Assembly: GCA_963682175.1 (NCBI GenBank)
Contig: OY821791.1
Coordinates: 30,192,326-30,256,325, forward strand
Reading direction: 5' to 3'
Origin: Triglochin maritima
Taxonomy: Eukaryota > Streptophyta > Magnoliopsida > Alismatales > Juncaginaceae
DNA: 64,000 nt
In this document: one piece after another, positions 22,645 through 33,990 of the stretch
Position numbering within the stretch: the first letter of the stretch is position 1
Layout: every line of letters begins with the position of its first letter
Program-made: the position numbers and the translations under genes
Notes under the pieces: generated by a model
What the model was told of the DNA's origin: nothing
The model's database searches: none
Seen by the model: only the letters and a program-made list of their open reading frames with translations

Positions 22645-24513
22645 TCAAAAGCCCCTTTCATTCAAGGTGGGGGAAGTTACAGACTGCCTTGGGACTCTAA
22701 GCAGATCATTCCCCTGGAAAGGGGACGTCCACTCGCCCACCCCTGCGGCTGACGGGGTGCTCAAAACATGACCGCTGCCGTCCTGGAAGGACGGTATGTT
22801 CAACTTCAATGCTGGTTTTTGCGGAGATAGGCCTGTGCCCATGCCCATGAACGCTGTGGACCATGTTTTGTTTAACCGGTCAATCTTCAGGTTTGGTACT
22901 GAGTTCCGCCGCTGGGGGGCTAAGTTGTGACTCCAGTCTATTCTTGTGTAATCACGCAAGCGTACTCCTTCTGTCTGCCAATCTGAAGCCAATGAACCAA
23001 ACGAGTGTGATCCTGAAGAGGCCCAGCTTGCGGACGACGCATCCCAAAATGTAGACCCGTTGTCCATAAAACCAGGCTGATGGTGGCTCTGCTGGTAGAA
23101 TTGTTGTTGATTGGGACTGTAACTTCTGCCATTTACATTCATTCTGCCCATACCCTGTTCTAGACTCCTAAAGATGTCGAGACTCGAGGTCCCATTTGGA
23201 TACCAACCCGTGCTGACCGGAGGTGAAGTGCTAAGACCCACACTTGCGGATGGCAGGTTGTGCTTCAAATTGACTGACTGTGGTCGCTGCATCATGATCA
23301 CCGGCTCTCTTAAAGTCCCTGCCTTCAAGGAGTTTGTAACCTCATTGGTGCCTACATAATGTGACTCCGTCTTTGCCGCAAGTACAGCCTGCAAAGAGGA
23401 CGCCTGAGGATGGGACACAGATGGATGCGGATTTATATGGGACCATCTACCATCCACGACTTTCGAGGGCATTAAAATTTCACCACTGTTTCTACCATTT
23501 GGAGGCAAACCTGATCCTGCCAGCACAACCTTCGGATGGCTAGTGTCCTTTTCTTCTCTGGACGGTTGTATGCCCACTGAAGCAGACGGCTTTGCCTGTA
23601 ATCTTGTGAACCCATTTTGAGTCGGTGGCATGACCTTGTTATTTTTGCTTGCAAGGATATGATCGTTTTGGTTTTCTAATCTCGGAGGTGTTGGAGGAGG
23701 CACTTCTTGCTTTTGGGCCTTGAGAATATCTACAGCCTTCTCCAAGTCACCTTCGCAAGAAACAACGGCTCGCTCAACCTCCTGCTTTGAGCACTTGAAC
23801 TTGACTTCCATTTCTGAAATTCTAGCAAATTCCTCTGAGATGCCAATCTTGAGATTACCACTGCTATCTAAATTTGTAGTGTTTGCCTGTTTACCCTCGG
23901 CTCCTCCTCCTTCAAAAACTAAAAGCCATGATACGGAGTCCTCAACTCGACCCTCATTAAGTATTAGCGCCATCGTTGCCCGTTCTGCAGGGAAGCCCAT
24001 TGAGACAAGCTGCTGTGAAAGGGCCTCCAACTTCCGAGACATAAGATAGCCACTGCATTTCTCATGCAACTCTTGTGCTCGTTTCTCCCTCTGACGCTGA
24101 TGCTTCCTCTCATTCTTCTGTCGGATTTTATCCCGCTTGTCAGCATATGAACCGGGAACAACTGTTTCAGTCTTTGGCGCATTGTTGGATGTGGTCGCCT
24201 TCTCCTTTGGTTCGTCACAATCAGAGCTGTTCTCGTCTGAGTCGTAATCTGCAGCAGTGCCAAGCGAACTTCCAGACTGCTCTTCCATTTCATCTCCCTG
24301 CCCAAACCATATATTGTTCCGAGGCAATGGTGAAGAAGCCGACGGAGCAGATTCCAGTGTATGGAAAGTACCCGAAGCTGGATTGTACGCATTCGCAGGA
24401 ATGCTCGAACCATTGCTAATTGCAGATGACGGCTTCGAAGAAACTTTCTGCGGTTCTTTTGTTGCTTTTGCAGCAGACTTATCCTTTGACTTCGATTTTA
24501 AAGCGGGAGACAT
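22645..24513 (-). CDS. UBA-domain protein with basic coiled-coil region (622 aa)
   Basis: A single coding exon. The first ATG (MSPALKSKSKD, 24513) lies in good context, 28 nt after the acceptor of a 5' UTR intron. The N-terminus is Lys/Ser-rich, followed by a Ser/Asp acidic stretch, then a highly charged Lys/Arg/Glu segment (about residues 125-155) likely to be helical, then a UBA domain with the MGFP loop (about 165-205: LVSMGFPAERATMAL...). A second UBA-like helical segment around residues 220-265 contains VKFKCSKQEVERAVV. The rest is low-complexity Ser/Gly/Asn/Gln with short conserved-looking patches. UBA domains bind ubiquitin; similar plant proteins are annotated only as ubiquitin-associated proteins. 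The precise role is unknown. No break is seen. Confidence 0.88.
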   Translation of the reverse strand: MSPALKSKSKDKSAAKATKEPQKVSSKPSSAISNGSSIPANAYNPASGTFHTLESAPSASSPLPRNNIWFGQGDEMEEQSGSSLGTAADYDSDENSSDCDEPKEKATTSNNAPKTETVVPGSYADKRDKIRQKNERKHQRQREKRAQELHEKCSGYLMSRKLEALSQQLVSMGFPAERATMALILNEGRVEDSVSWLLVFEGGGAEGKQANTTNLDSSGNLKIGISEEFARISEMEVKFKCSKQEVERAVVSCEGDLEKAVDILKAQKQEVPPPTPPRLENQNDHILASKNNKVMPPTQNGFTRLQAKPSASVGIQPSREEKDTSHPKVVLAGSGLPPNGRNSGEILMPSKVVDGRWSHINPHPSVSHPQASSLQAVLAAKTESHYVGTNEVTNSLKAGTLREPVIMMQRPQSVNLKHNLPSASVGLSTSPPVSTGWYPNGTSSLDIFRSLEQGMGRMNVNGRSYSPNQQQFYQQSHHQPGFMDNGSTFWDASSASWASSGSHSFGSLASDWQTEGVRLRDYTRIDWSHNLAPQRRNSVPNLKIDRLNKTWSTAFMGMGTGLSPQKPALKLNIPSFQDGSGHVLSTPSAAGVGEWTSPFQGNDLLRVPRQSVTSPTLNERGF

Positions 24514-24541
24514 TTTTACAATGTAAATCAACAACTGAATC

Positions 24542-25927
24542 CTGTGAACAGAACATCACAGAGTTAGCAAAACACATAACGAGCTTATTAAAGCCAATAA
24601 GGCGCAAACTAGGACTAAATGAGAACTTTCACAGCTGGCAAGGGTCCTAATAATGAGACAGACATCAAATTACAAGCTTGAGGGCACCAATCACACTTAA
24701 ACAGCAATAGGAAGCAACAAAACATAGTAAATTAACAAGTTTGAGAAAACCCGTGGACTTCAAAAACATGAAAGTCAACAGACGATCAAATTATGAGTTC
24801 AGTAGCACACAACAACAGAAATCAACACAAGAAGTTTCAATTATGGGTTTGAAAAACCGGTCAACATCCACCGACAATAAAATTCAACAGAATACTACCT
24901 AATCACAAGTTTGAGAAAACTAGTCGACCTCCAACAACAATAAAAAAATAAAAACAAAGAGCACAATCAACTTACGATTCTGAGAAAACTACACGACCTC
25001 CACCAAAACTAAAAATAACCAAAGCACTACCGAATCAAGGGTTTGGAAGCACCAACCGGCACCCAACAACAATACAATCGGACGCAAAAATTGCAACTAC
25101 CAATCAACAGAATAACACCAACGATAAGAACACTAAAAACTGCAAAATGAAGCACCAATTAAGAGTTAATATTGCAAGTACCAATCAACAGAATAACACC
25201 AATGATAAGAACACTAAAAACTGCAAAATGAAGCACCAATTAAGAGTTTGAGATTACAATCCGAATTACGAGTCCCAGAACACCAACTGACCTCCAAAAA
25301 CAATCCGAATTACAAGTCCTAGAGAAGCAACTGACCTCCAAACACGATAACAATTCGACACAAATAAACAGAACATCAAAATTTTCGAGTTCGAGAACTC
25401 AATCAACTTCCCTCCAACAATAAAAACTGCAACTTTGGGAGCATAACACAAATCCACCGGACCTCAAGTAACAACACAAATCACAATCAAATTAAGAGTC
25501 GAAGATCACCAACTGACCACAAAAAACAATATCAAGTTACAATTCCAACACGAATAAACAGAACTTCCCTCCAACAACAAAAGTTGCAACTTTGGGACAA
25601 AACGACCAAATCACCAAATCACAATCAAACAACTGCAAGATCAAATAACCGTCAAAAAAGACTCCAAACACCTAAAAAATTCCCCCAAAAATAAAGCTCC
25701 ATTTCTGCTCCGCTCAAACCCTAAAAACACGGGACAGCCCGAACCCCAACGAAACCTCCAAATCCCAACCAAATCCAAACTAAACCGCGAACTTCCGGCC
25801 AGATCCGGCTGGAACCCGTCGAGATCGAGCCGGAACCCCGACGGAACCACAACCAAATCGGTCCCCGCGAGGGTCGGGACGACGAGGAGAGAACAAAGAA
25901 TTGAAGGGGGGGATCGAGGGAACGAAC
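24542..25927 (-). other. 5' UTR intron of the UBA gene
   Basis: The donor is CAG|GTTCGTT at 25928/25927 and the acceptor TTCACAG|GATTC at 24542/24541, so the intron is 1386 bp. It is A-rich on the plus strand and made largely of diverged repeats of 'accaatcaacagaataacaccaa' and 'gaccaactgacctcca' (24840-25560). Long 5' UTR introns often raise expression of housekeeping plant genes. Confidence 0.75.
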
Positions 25928-25948
25928 CTGGGAACGGGAGGGGGCGGA

Positions 25949-25970
25949 TTAGGGTTTGGGATTAGGGTTT
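25949..25970 (-). promoter_or_regulatory. Two telo-boxes (AAACCCTAA) near the start of the UBA gene
   Basis: AAACCCTAA occurs twice on the minus strand (25949-25957, 25962-25970), just upstream of or within the first untranslated exon. Telo-boxes are known in promoters of plant translation and growth genes. Function here is inferred. Confidence 0.6.
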
Positions 25971-26049
25971 GGGATTTGTTTGGGGAGGGAAATGGGGGAA
26001 AAGCTGCTTTTTGTTTGTTCTTCTTCACCTTCTCGATGCTTCCGTTCTG

Positions 26050-26429
26050 GGGGATTTATTTTTTTTAATTTCGTTTTGTTGTCTAGAATATTATATTATT
26101 AGAGTCTAAGGTCTGCTGCTAGACTCCAACGTAGTCTCCTCCAATCTCACTATTGTATTTTATTTACAGTCAATCTCATCTTTTATTAGCATAATCATTT
26201 TTGTTTTAATCTACCTTACTATTTGAAATTGGTGATAGATATTGTGTGGGTTTAATTTAGAAAAATTAAGTCATAAGCTCACTAAAGAATTCTTGTATAT
26301 TATTATATATTCGTGGAGTCAAATACGTTTACCACATATGGTCCTTAGTTTGGCCCCAACCCAAGAGGGGTTGACCCATTAGGAATAATTAGTCTTGATG
26401 TTGTTGTTGATGTATATATTAGGAACTGT
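26050..26429. other. Upstream flank of the UBA gene
   Basis: AT-rich DNA probably containing the UBA promoter. No TATA box could be chosen with confidence and no gene is seen. Confidence 0.4.
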
Positions 26430-27195
26430 GATACACGGATGTAGGCATCCGAGACACGATCGGACGCGCGCTAACATGGTCAGTACAGTCAAATGTGTTC
26501 TATTTTATGAAATTAATTAACTAATATATTTATTTTATGTCACATGCAACATTTATTTTCCTCATGCAACATTACTTTTCCAATGTAACATTTAGTTTCT
26601 CCAAGCAACATTTAATTTCCTCATGCAACCTTTGGTTTCCCATGGACAGACACACCTTAAATTGGTCAAACCCACAACTTAAAATGGACAGACTCATACC
26701 TTAAAATGACTTAAACCTTAAAATGAACAGACGCACAACTTAAAATGGACAGACTCACACCTTAAATTGGACAGACTCAAAACTTAAACTAGAAAGACCA
26801 ACACCTTGAACTGGACAGATCTACACCTTAAATTGGGCATACCCACAACTTAAACTGGACAGACAAACACCTTAAACGGGACAGACCCACATCTTAAACT
26901 GAACAGACCAACACCTTAAACTGGACAAACACACACCTTAAAATGGACAGACAACTTAAAATGGACAGGTCAAAACTTAAAATGGACAAAACCAGACCTT
27001 AAAATGGACAGACCCACAACTTAAAATGGACAGACGCATAATCTCAAAAATTTGTTAGATAACCTTAAAATGTTGTATGTGACACAAAATAAATTTGTTA
27101 TTTAATTAATTTCAGAAAGTAAAAGACATTTAACTTTTACTGACTGAACTGCTGACTGTATTGACCACGTCAGATGCGTCTGGGACACAAGCGTC
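26430..27195. mobile_element. Long-TIR non-autonomous DNA element with minisatellite core
   Basis: The left arm (about 26430-26575) and the right arm (about 27060-27195) are imperfect inverted repeats of about 140 bp. The shared order, read inward, is a GC-rich tip with GACAC/GACGC words, then ACATGGTCAGTACAGTC (versus ACGTGGTCAATACAGTC), AAATTAATTAA, and TTTATTTTATGTCACATGCAAC (versus TTTATTTTGTGTCACATACAAC). No coding frame is present. MULE-type or foldback origin is likely from the long arms. A clear target duplication was not found. Confidence 0.7.
26640..27055 (+). repeat. Minisatellite, about 22-bp unit ACCTTAAAATGGACAGACYCAC
   Basis: Roughly 18 to 20 diverged tandem units of the pattern CTTAAAMTGGACAGACC with spacers varying by a few bases. 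It fills the interior of the long-TIR element. Confidence 0.85.
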
Positions 27196-27667
27196 TATTA
27201 ATCATTTTCCATATATTAGTGGTAGTAGAAAATGGGGTTGTATTTATAAGGTATTGATTTTATCGTTTGGGTATAACTAAATAAGGTGAGTTGTTGTTAG
27301 AGACCAAGTCAGATAGAGTATGATCTCTTAAGTTATATGTTATGTAGCATAACTCATAAGTCGTAATGATAAAAGAAAAATGATATATGAAGTCCTCTTA
27401 ACACGCCTATTAAGACATCCTCGTGTGGAGGAACATGATTCCTTAGTGTTTCTGCCTACGTGGAGGTATTTATTAGCAAATTTTGTTTCGTTGTTAATTG
27501 AATGGCGTGACATTCTACGTGTCGGTTTGTTTCCAAATGCATGATACCATTGTGATTCCCCTATACATTAAATTATGGTATCAAAAGGACAACGTAAATT
27601 TCCTCTTTCCTTTTTCATTCCTTCTCTCCGGCTCTTTTGTCCTCTTACGATTCATGTAAAAACATAC

Positions 27668-28617
27668 AATGGACATTGTTTCTTACGAAGAGCATGATGT
27701 TCCTCTCAACGCACAATCTTCTTCTCCACCCTATGTTGGCATGACATTAAATCTTTTTAGGAAGCAAATAATTTTTATACGTCATTTGTCGATGACAATG
27801 ATTTGGGCATAAAGATTAGACATCCTCATTACTTGCATGGTGTTATCACAAGAGCTACATTAACATGTTGTAAAGAAGGGAGTGATCCACCAAACCAATG
27901 TCAAGGTCAACTTAAGCCTTGTTTGTCTACCCATATCAACTGTCCTGTGTGTTTTCGGGTTGTTGGTAATCCAGCCAAAGGTTATGTCCAAATGTTTGTT
28001 TAGAGCATAATCATGACATGCTTCACGAACCTCAATTGCATTTTCTACATGGGCAACGCGATGTTTCTGAAGCCAAGAGAACAAGAATTATCTCAAATGA
28101 TGTCACAGGCATTTCAAAGTTCAAAAACCATGCAAGCTTTTGTTGTTGAAGTCGGTGGTCATGATAACCCGACCTTCAATGAAAGAGTTGTCAAGTGAGT
28201 TATCCTTTTTAGGTCTATCGCCAGGCGGGACAACTTAACTTCCCAGGCAGGAAAGGTTAACTTCCAAGGTGCATGGGACAATTCTTTTCCCAAGCGGGAC
28301 AAGTTTATTTCACTAAGATGCAAACTTTGGATCCAAAGTTTTTTTATGTTATGGATATTGGCGACGATAGTCATCTGAGAAACGTCTTCTGGGTTGATTC
28401 CCATTCTCGTGCTGCATACAGCTATTTTGGAGATGCAATATGTTTCAACACTACATATCTTACAAATAAATATGACATGTCTTTTTCTCCATTTGTTGGT
28501 GTCAATCACAATTTTGAATATGTATTGCTTGGGTGTGCACTATTGACCTGCGAAACCACTGAAAACTACATTTGGTTGTTTGGGTCCGATCACCCTAAAT
28601 TTCACCAAAAGCTTTAG
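27668..28617 (+). pseudogene. FAR1-related / MULE transposase N-terminal relic
   Basis: Three blocks in different frames match the order of FAR1-related proteins: a zinc-domain start (27803-28003, with TCCKEG and a closing EHNHD near 28005), a linker resembling the motif before the transposase domain (about 28010-28195), and the transposase start (28317-28617) with FFYVMDI, LRNVFWVDSHSRAAY, DAICFNTTYLTNKYDM and VGVNHN. Stops and an unrelated roughly 110-bp stretch of repeated 'gggacaa' words (28205-28310) interrupt it. The C-terminal half and SWIM finger are missing. It could derive from a MULE or from a domesticated FAR1-family gene. Confidence 0.7.
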
Positions 28618-29220
28618 TTAACCAATTTAACATTTGGAGTGCACCCAGAGCTGTTAGTTCGAACTCGTTTGGTCTTAATTGTTGAATAACTCCTCATGTT
28701 CACGAGATTATGAACTTTTACAACCAATATATTTTCTTTACGATCAAGTCCCTCCGGATTTTCTCCTAGGTCCTTCATAATTTGCAATCTAGTCCTTAAA
28801 TATTACAAACAATGTCCAGAAGACTTCCAAATAAGTTCGTTCTTCTTGAATTATGTCATTTTTACTTCATTTCTCTTTTTTATTACCTAAACCGTGAAAT
28901 GTAAATAACAAATACGACTAACATAAATATGAGGTAAAATAAATGATATATAGCATGAAAGCACTATATGATATGCTACTAATCAAATGAGGTAAATCAA
29001 AGGACATGACTACCCCGATAAAGGCCGACATGTAGCAGTTTACGCTTGTATGTTGCACTCATTCACAAGCCATGTTTTATTCAATAGATTCAATTTTAGC
29101 CAAAACAATACATTCAATATATTTAAGGAATCTTTATTCAATACAAAATGATATATTCAATTCAAGCCAAAAACAATACATTCAATATATTCCATGACAA
29201 AACATTACATTAGAGTCTGG
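28618..29220. other. AT-rich DNA with no supported gene
   Basis: It contains several copies of 'acaatacattcaatatatt' (about 29100-29190), a short dispersed or tandem motif. Nothing else was recognised. Confidence 0.4.
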
Positions 29221-29914
29221 TTACACAAAACATGATTGTTCAAAACAAATACAAAAGTTGGGGTCTAAAGCATCAAACCCATTCTCGGCAAACGGTTGTT
29301 CCACCCGAAGGGGATCAACGACACGTTGAACTTGCTGAGCGACGCAAGTGCTACCACACTTAATGCATCTGTGTTCTTTAAAGCGCATTTTACCGCTTCC
29401 GATATCGCATGCTAGATGAAGAGGGTACGGGTTTGGGTGCGGCATCCTTACTTGGGGTCGGGGTGAGGGAGGGGAGCCATCTTTAATTTGTTGGACGACT
29501 GCTTCAACGACATACCCAACAACCCCTTGTAAGTTAGCTAACAAGGTTCTCTGCATATCCTTCATTCCCTTATCATTAGTTGAGAATACACCAGCAGTAG
29601 TCTCCACCATGTACGACTCGGACAACAGGTAATGACATCGACGTTCGTCCGCCTTAAGACAAAAATCATTAAAATGAGGATCAGAATAAAATAGTGTGGA
29701 AAATGGCATCGAAAACCCATCTCGAGCACTCAAAGAACACCATATAAGGGTCCCCCGCCATGTCCTTTGTCGATGAGTTAGCTAGAATGTCATAAAAACA
29801 AAAGGGTACGAGGTGAGGGTCGTCACGGTTGGAGGGCCCAACTACATTCACCATAGCTCTAATTCTGGGTTTGATTGGGGAGGTGTTGAAGAGTTGGCGT
29901 GAGTTGGCGAGCAA
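29221..29914 (-). pseudogene. Hypothetical protein, broken, with upstream TATA box
   Basis: Two overlapping minus-strand frames (29681-29914 and 29221-29733) look like one gene with a frameshift near 29700. The first begins close to a CTATAAAATG motif at about 29915-29925. The C-terminal part has a cysteine pair, IKCGSTC, and a Pro/Arg-rich patch. I do not recognise the family; it may belong to the surrounding transposon debris. Confidence 0.35.
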
Positions 29915-29929
29915 GGACTCATTTTATAG

Positions 29930-30900
29930 TAGTTGGGGGGAGAGAGGAAGGTGAAAGGTCTTATGGACATATATGTACTTCACGGAGAAGTTGTGTCTTT
30001 TGGAGGACCGCTGCTTTGTTTGAAGGTGAACCGTCTCATGGAAGTCTATTACCTTCCCGAAACGTCTCACTCGAGACTCAAACTCAATTATCCCACTCGG
30101 GACTCAAGTGTCCCTCTCAGACCAACATGTTGTGTCACTTTTTGAAGGGCAATGAATGTCCCTAACAGGAAACGATTATGAAGGTGAAGAGATTCACGGG
30201 GCACCATTGTCTTCCGTTTTGGTAATCTATGTGGGACACGTGAAGAGTCTCACATGTTGTAGGTCGCACAGGAAAGACTAATGTTTCCCATCCTTTTGTG
30301 GTAATCTATAGTGTTACCTAAAAGTCTAGCTTTTTGTCAATCCAGTCGCTCGATCCAACCATCAATCTCAGTCGTTGGTAGTGCAAACATGTCGTCGGAC
30401 AGCAACAGTAGCGGTAACTTTGTTGTTTTGGTTTTTGATACCTACACTAATACCATTGTTGGCAATGATGAGTAGTCAATCGACAGAACAACCAACTACT
30501 CGGATTCGGATTTGCGTAGGCGTGTGGAAATGTTTCGTGGGACCATGTTAGAAAGGTACAATCATCTAGAAATGAGAATAGACAATGTGATATTCTTACT
30601 CAGAGAACAATGATGTATTGGTCGGGACGAGAGAGCTTCTTATTGAGAAGAACATGTTAATGAGGAAGTTGTATGTACTATTATTTCTGGTAGTTTTTCT
30701 TTTGTTAGAAATATTTTTAGGTGTTTGATGATGTATTAGATGGTTTACATCCTTGGTAAACTTCAAGAAATGAATTTATTTTTTGGTGTCATATTTTTTG
30801 TTTGAAGCTAATGGTGTGGTTTAAAGCACTTGTATCTCAATACTTTAAGTTAAACATCAATTTTTAAGGCACTAAATGGACACCAATAAGAACACAAATA
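29930..30900. other. Repeat-derived region, no clear gene
   Basis: A short plus-strand frame starting at about 30390 (Ser-rich, then LRRRVEMFRGTMLERYNHLEMRIDNV split by a stop) may be a coiled-coil remnant of a transposon gene. It is too short and broken to name. Confidence 0.3.
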
Positions 30901-30939
30901 TGAAAATGAACAATTTATTCGGTGTATACAAGTGTACCT

Positions 30940-31700
30940 AGAAGAACAAGTCTCTCCCGAGTCAGGATGGGACTGTCCCACTTTCAATGGTTTGTCCTCT
31001 CTTGTGTAGGGACGAAATTGTCCGAACTCGGGACATGACTAGCCCATTGAATGGTCATTTTGTGGTAACAAGACTTCATACATGAATAATGACAAAACAC
31101 AAAAACAATGACTTCATACAAAAAATGATTGTCATGCGGGAGTGTCTCACAGAGGTATAGGATTGTCCCTTATAATGGCGAGATTGTCCCGTATCGGGAC
31201 GAGACTGTCTAGAATTGGGTCGGGATTGTCTGGACTTGGGACGGGACTTGCATATTGAATGGTTGTTTTGTGGGAACAATGACTACATACAGAAACAAAA
31301 ACATCATACAAGAACAATGATTGCCCCTTGTAGGAATGTGACTATCCCGCATCAGGTCGAGAGTAGTCCCACTGAAGGGCAAGTCTGACCCATGTAGGGA
31401 CGGACTTTCCTGAATCGGGACTATTTTGTCCAATGAAGTTACTAGACTCTCTCATGAAGGGACGAGACAATTTGTATTCAAATTTAACTTCCAACATAGG
31501 GACGGGTCTATCCCGAGTCAGGATTGTTCTGTCCTGCGAGACAGACTCGTCCCGTTGCGGTACAATTTTCCACCTTAACTACACGGGACAGTTTTGTCCC
31601 GTCGTGGGTCAGTGTTATCCCTTGTTGGGACAATGTTCACCCTACATGGGACAATCTCGTCCCATCATATGACAGATCAGTCCCGACCCGAGAAGGACAA
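30940..31700. repeat. Degenerate GTCCCG/CGGGAC repeat array
   Basis: Dozens of GTCCC/GGGAC words in both orientations are spaced 15-30 bp apart, often as 'gggac(g)a.tgtcc'. Shorter clusters occur at 28205-28310 and 30060-30120. This looks like a subterminal transposon array or an old minisatellite. Frames across it (31433-31718) are artefacts. Confidence 0.6.
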
Positions 31701-31899
31701 GTCCTTCAAACAATTTAAATTAAAACCAATTGTATCGAAATTCAACATAACGAACTTATCTCCATTACTATGAAAATTGAACATAAGAAACCATTAAACA
31801 TTAGTATAATATCATCATTCACAAACCTTAACATATCACTAAATGTTAAATAATTGTAGGTTTTACCAGTTTAATTTGAATGCAAAGTCCCTCACCAAA

Positions 31900-33990
31900 T
31901 ACATCCCCATTCACCCCTGACCGAGTGTAGATAGTTGTGGTCCCTTTCCGCAGTGGGTTAATTATTCACCCAGCATAAGGCATTTTATCCACTGCCGATA
32001 TACACTGCACAATTGTTGCTATCAGGAGGTTGGCGTTGGCATTTTTCTCTTTCGTATATCAGGTCCGAGTCCACTTTAAGGGTAGATCTCCAAAATTCTA
32101 CCGTTATTTGGGTAGCTTCTGTAGGATCGTAAGGGTCTATTATTGTAATCACTTTTTAGCTTAATTACCTACTTGTTTAAACAATCAAAGATGTGTAGTG
32201 GAATTTAAACAAATAAACAAGCAAGTAAGGAAAGACAAGCAAACCACAAGGAGTCGGGGGATTTTTATAGAGGTTCGGCACCCAACCCGGGTCCTAGTCC
32301 TCTCTTGCAAGCTCCACTTGGATCATCGAGCTCCGCTCACGACTTCACTAACCACTCCCCATTCCGGGTCAGGAGAGAACGCATTTACAATCTTCAAACT
32401 CGAGAACAACCCTTGCCGAGCTTGGCTCCTCCTCTCACAATCAGAGAGGGATACTTCGGGCTCACACCGAAGTCTATACTCTTGTTTTGGGTTTTCACCA
32501 AGACCCTTGCTTCTTTGACAATGAATGAGGTGAACAATACTCTCTAATCTTGAGCACACTTGAGTAAGATATGGAATAGATTACTAAGTGTGGAAAGTTT
32601 TGAGTTTTTGAGTGTGTGAAGTTCTCTCTAATGTAGGGGACAATATGGAGTGAGAAAGTTATGTTAAAATGTGTTTTACAACTCTATTTATAGCCGTTGG
32701 GGATGAAATGGGTAAAGATTGTGTAAGATTCACAAATAGAAACTTGTAGGATGCAATTCTGTATAAGTTTGGTCGACAGGATCGGTAAGTTTGGTCGACC
32801 GTTGGGAAGTTTTGGACACGGTTCGGTCGACCGGTTAAGGAACAGTCGACCACCACAGGTTTTGACTCAGGTACACTTAAGTGATCGGTCGAACACCGAG
32901 ATAGGTTTGGTCGACCGATTGTAACATGCTCTACAGGGTTGACAAACAAGATAATATTCGGTCGACTGAAACAAGGTCCACAGTCGACCGCAAACCAACA
33001 AGCAGTTTGGGTTTGTCGAGTTATCATACGTTCGGTCGACCGATCAAGGTCTTCGGTCGATCGATACACTAAATGTATTTTAGGGTATATGGAAATAATA
33101 CGAATACGACCGTTGGGTATAACGGTCGGATAAATATGTTTACTCGGTCGACCGAAAAGGTCTGGACGGTCGACCGAAACTGTGCACTAAAACACTAACA
33201 GGATTTATGATCACTCAGTCGACCGAACGGTCTGTTTCGGTCGACCGAATGTGGGAAGATCGTTCAGATTTTGGTTTGGTGTTTTCCGGTCTAAGTTTGG
33301 GTGATCTATTGAAATCCAAATTATATGAAATTTTGTGTGTGACTTCTATAAGGAATCTAGTGTGTGTTTGAGTAGTTTTTAGCTCAAGTATGCTCAATTA
33401 CACAAAGTTCCTAAGACTCAAAAGAAATGCAAATTACATGTCTTCAAATGAGCTTGATTACATGTCTTGACTTGATTTTATTTCTTCCTTGAGTCTTGAT
33501 CACCTATAGAAGTTAGCACATAGCAATATATAAGCAATGCAATATGTGTGCTACTCTACATTGATTACAATTAAGATTAGGTTGATTAAATCATCAAAAC
33601 ATAGATTAAGGTCAAAAAGCCAACAACTTCTTCGTGTGCACCAACCACTTTTTGTTTGTCGTTGTCATTGTCTACCAATCGTGCAACGTTATTCTGTCAG
33701 ATTAATTTTTGGATTCTCCCATCCATGGTAAGTAGTGTCCAATGATCCGAAGTTATAAGCGGGTGGGCAATCACTGTGTCCTTTGGGGCCCAGTCTTTTA
33801 ATTTGGGATCCACCATCATTGCAACTGCTTCACCTTGTCGGAACAATATAAATTGGTTGGCGGCGCTTGAAATTGTGATAACCTTTTGTCCATAGCATCC
33901 CATCTCCTACCTTTGCGCTACCAAATTTAGAAAGACATTCGTTAATTGTCCATTCGTAATAGTGACATTAACTTTGACATTTTTGGACCT
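31900..33990 (-). pseudogene. Probable Ulp1-like (C48) protease relic, split by a solo LTR
   Basis: Upstream on the minus strand (33697-33903) is a frame containing LITSDHWTLL, which resembles the catalytic-His region of plant transposon-borne Ulp1 proteases. Past the solo LTR (about 31950-32115) the reading continues with WRSTLK and QPPDSNNCAVY, which fits the region around the catalytic Cys. Stops follow. MULE elements often capture such proteases, and the FAR1 relic at 27668 could belong to the same element. The match is short and made by eye, so the family call is tentative. Confidence 0.4.
32120..33625 (-). mobile_element. Solo LTR of a Ty1/copia element (1506 bp)
   Basis: It begins TGTAGGATCGTAAGG and ends AAAAAGCCAACA, with exactly the length of the LTR at 54562-56067 and matching it throughout. 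No internal element sequence adjoins it. The flanks give an imperfect 5-bp duplication (GCTTC at 32115-32119, ACTTC at 33626-33630). The minus orientation is taken from the family member at 54562, which has a primer site and gag. The usual origin is LTR-LTR recombination. Confidence 0.85.

Noticed and set aside
26640..27055. Regularly spaced repeats resembling a CRISPR array
   Set aside because: Units are diverged and directly tandem without unique spacers, and the DNA is a plant nuclear sequence; it is a minisatellite.
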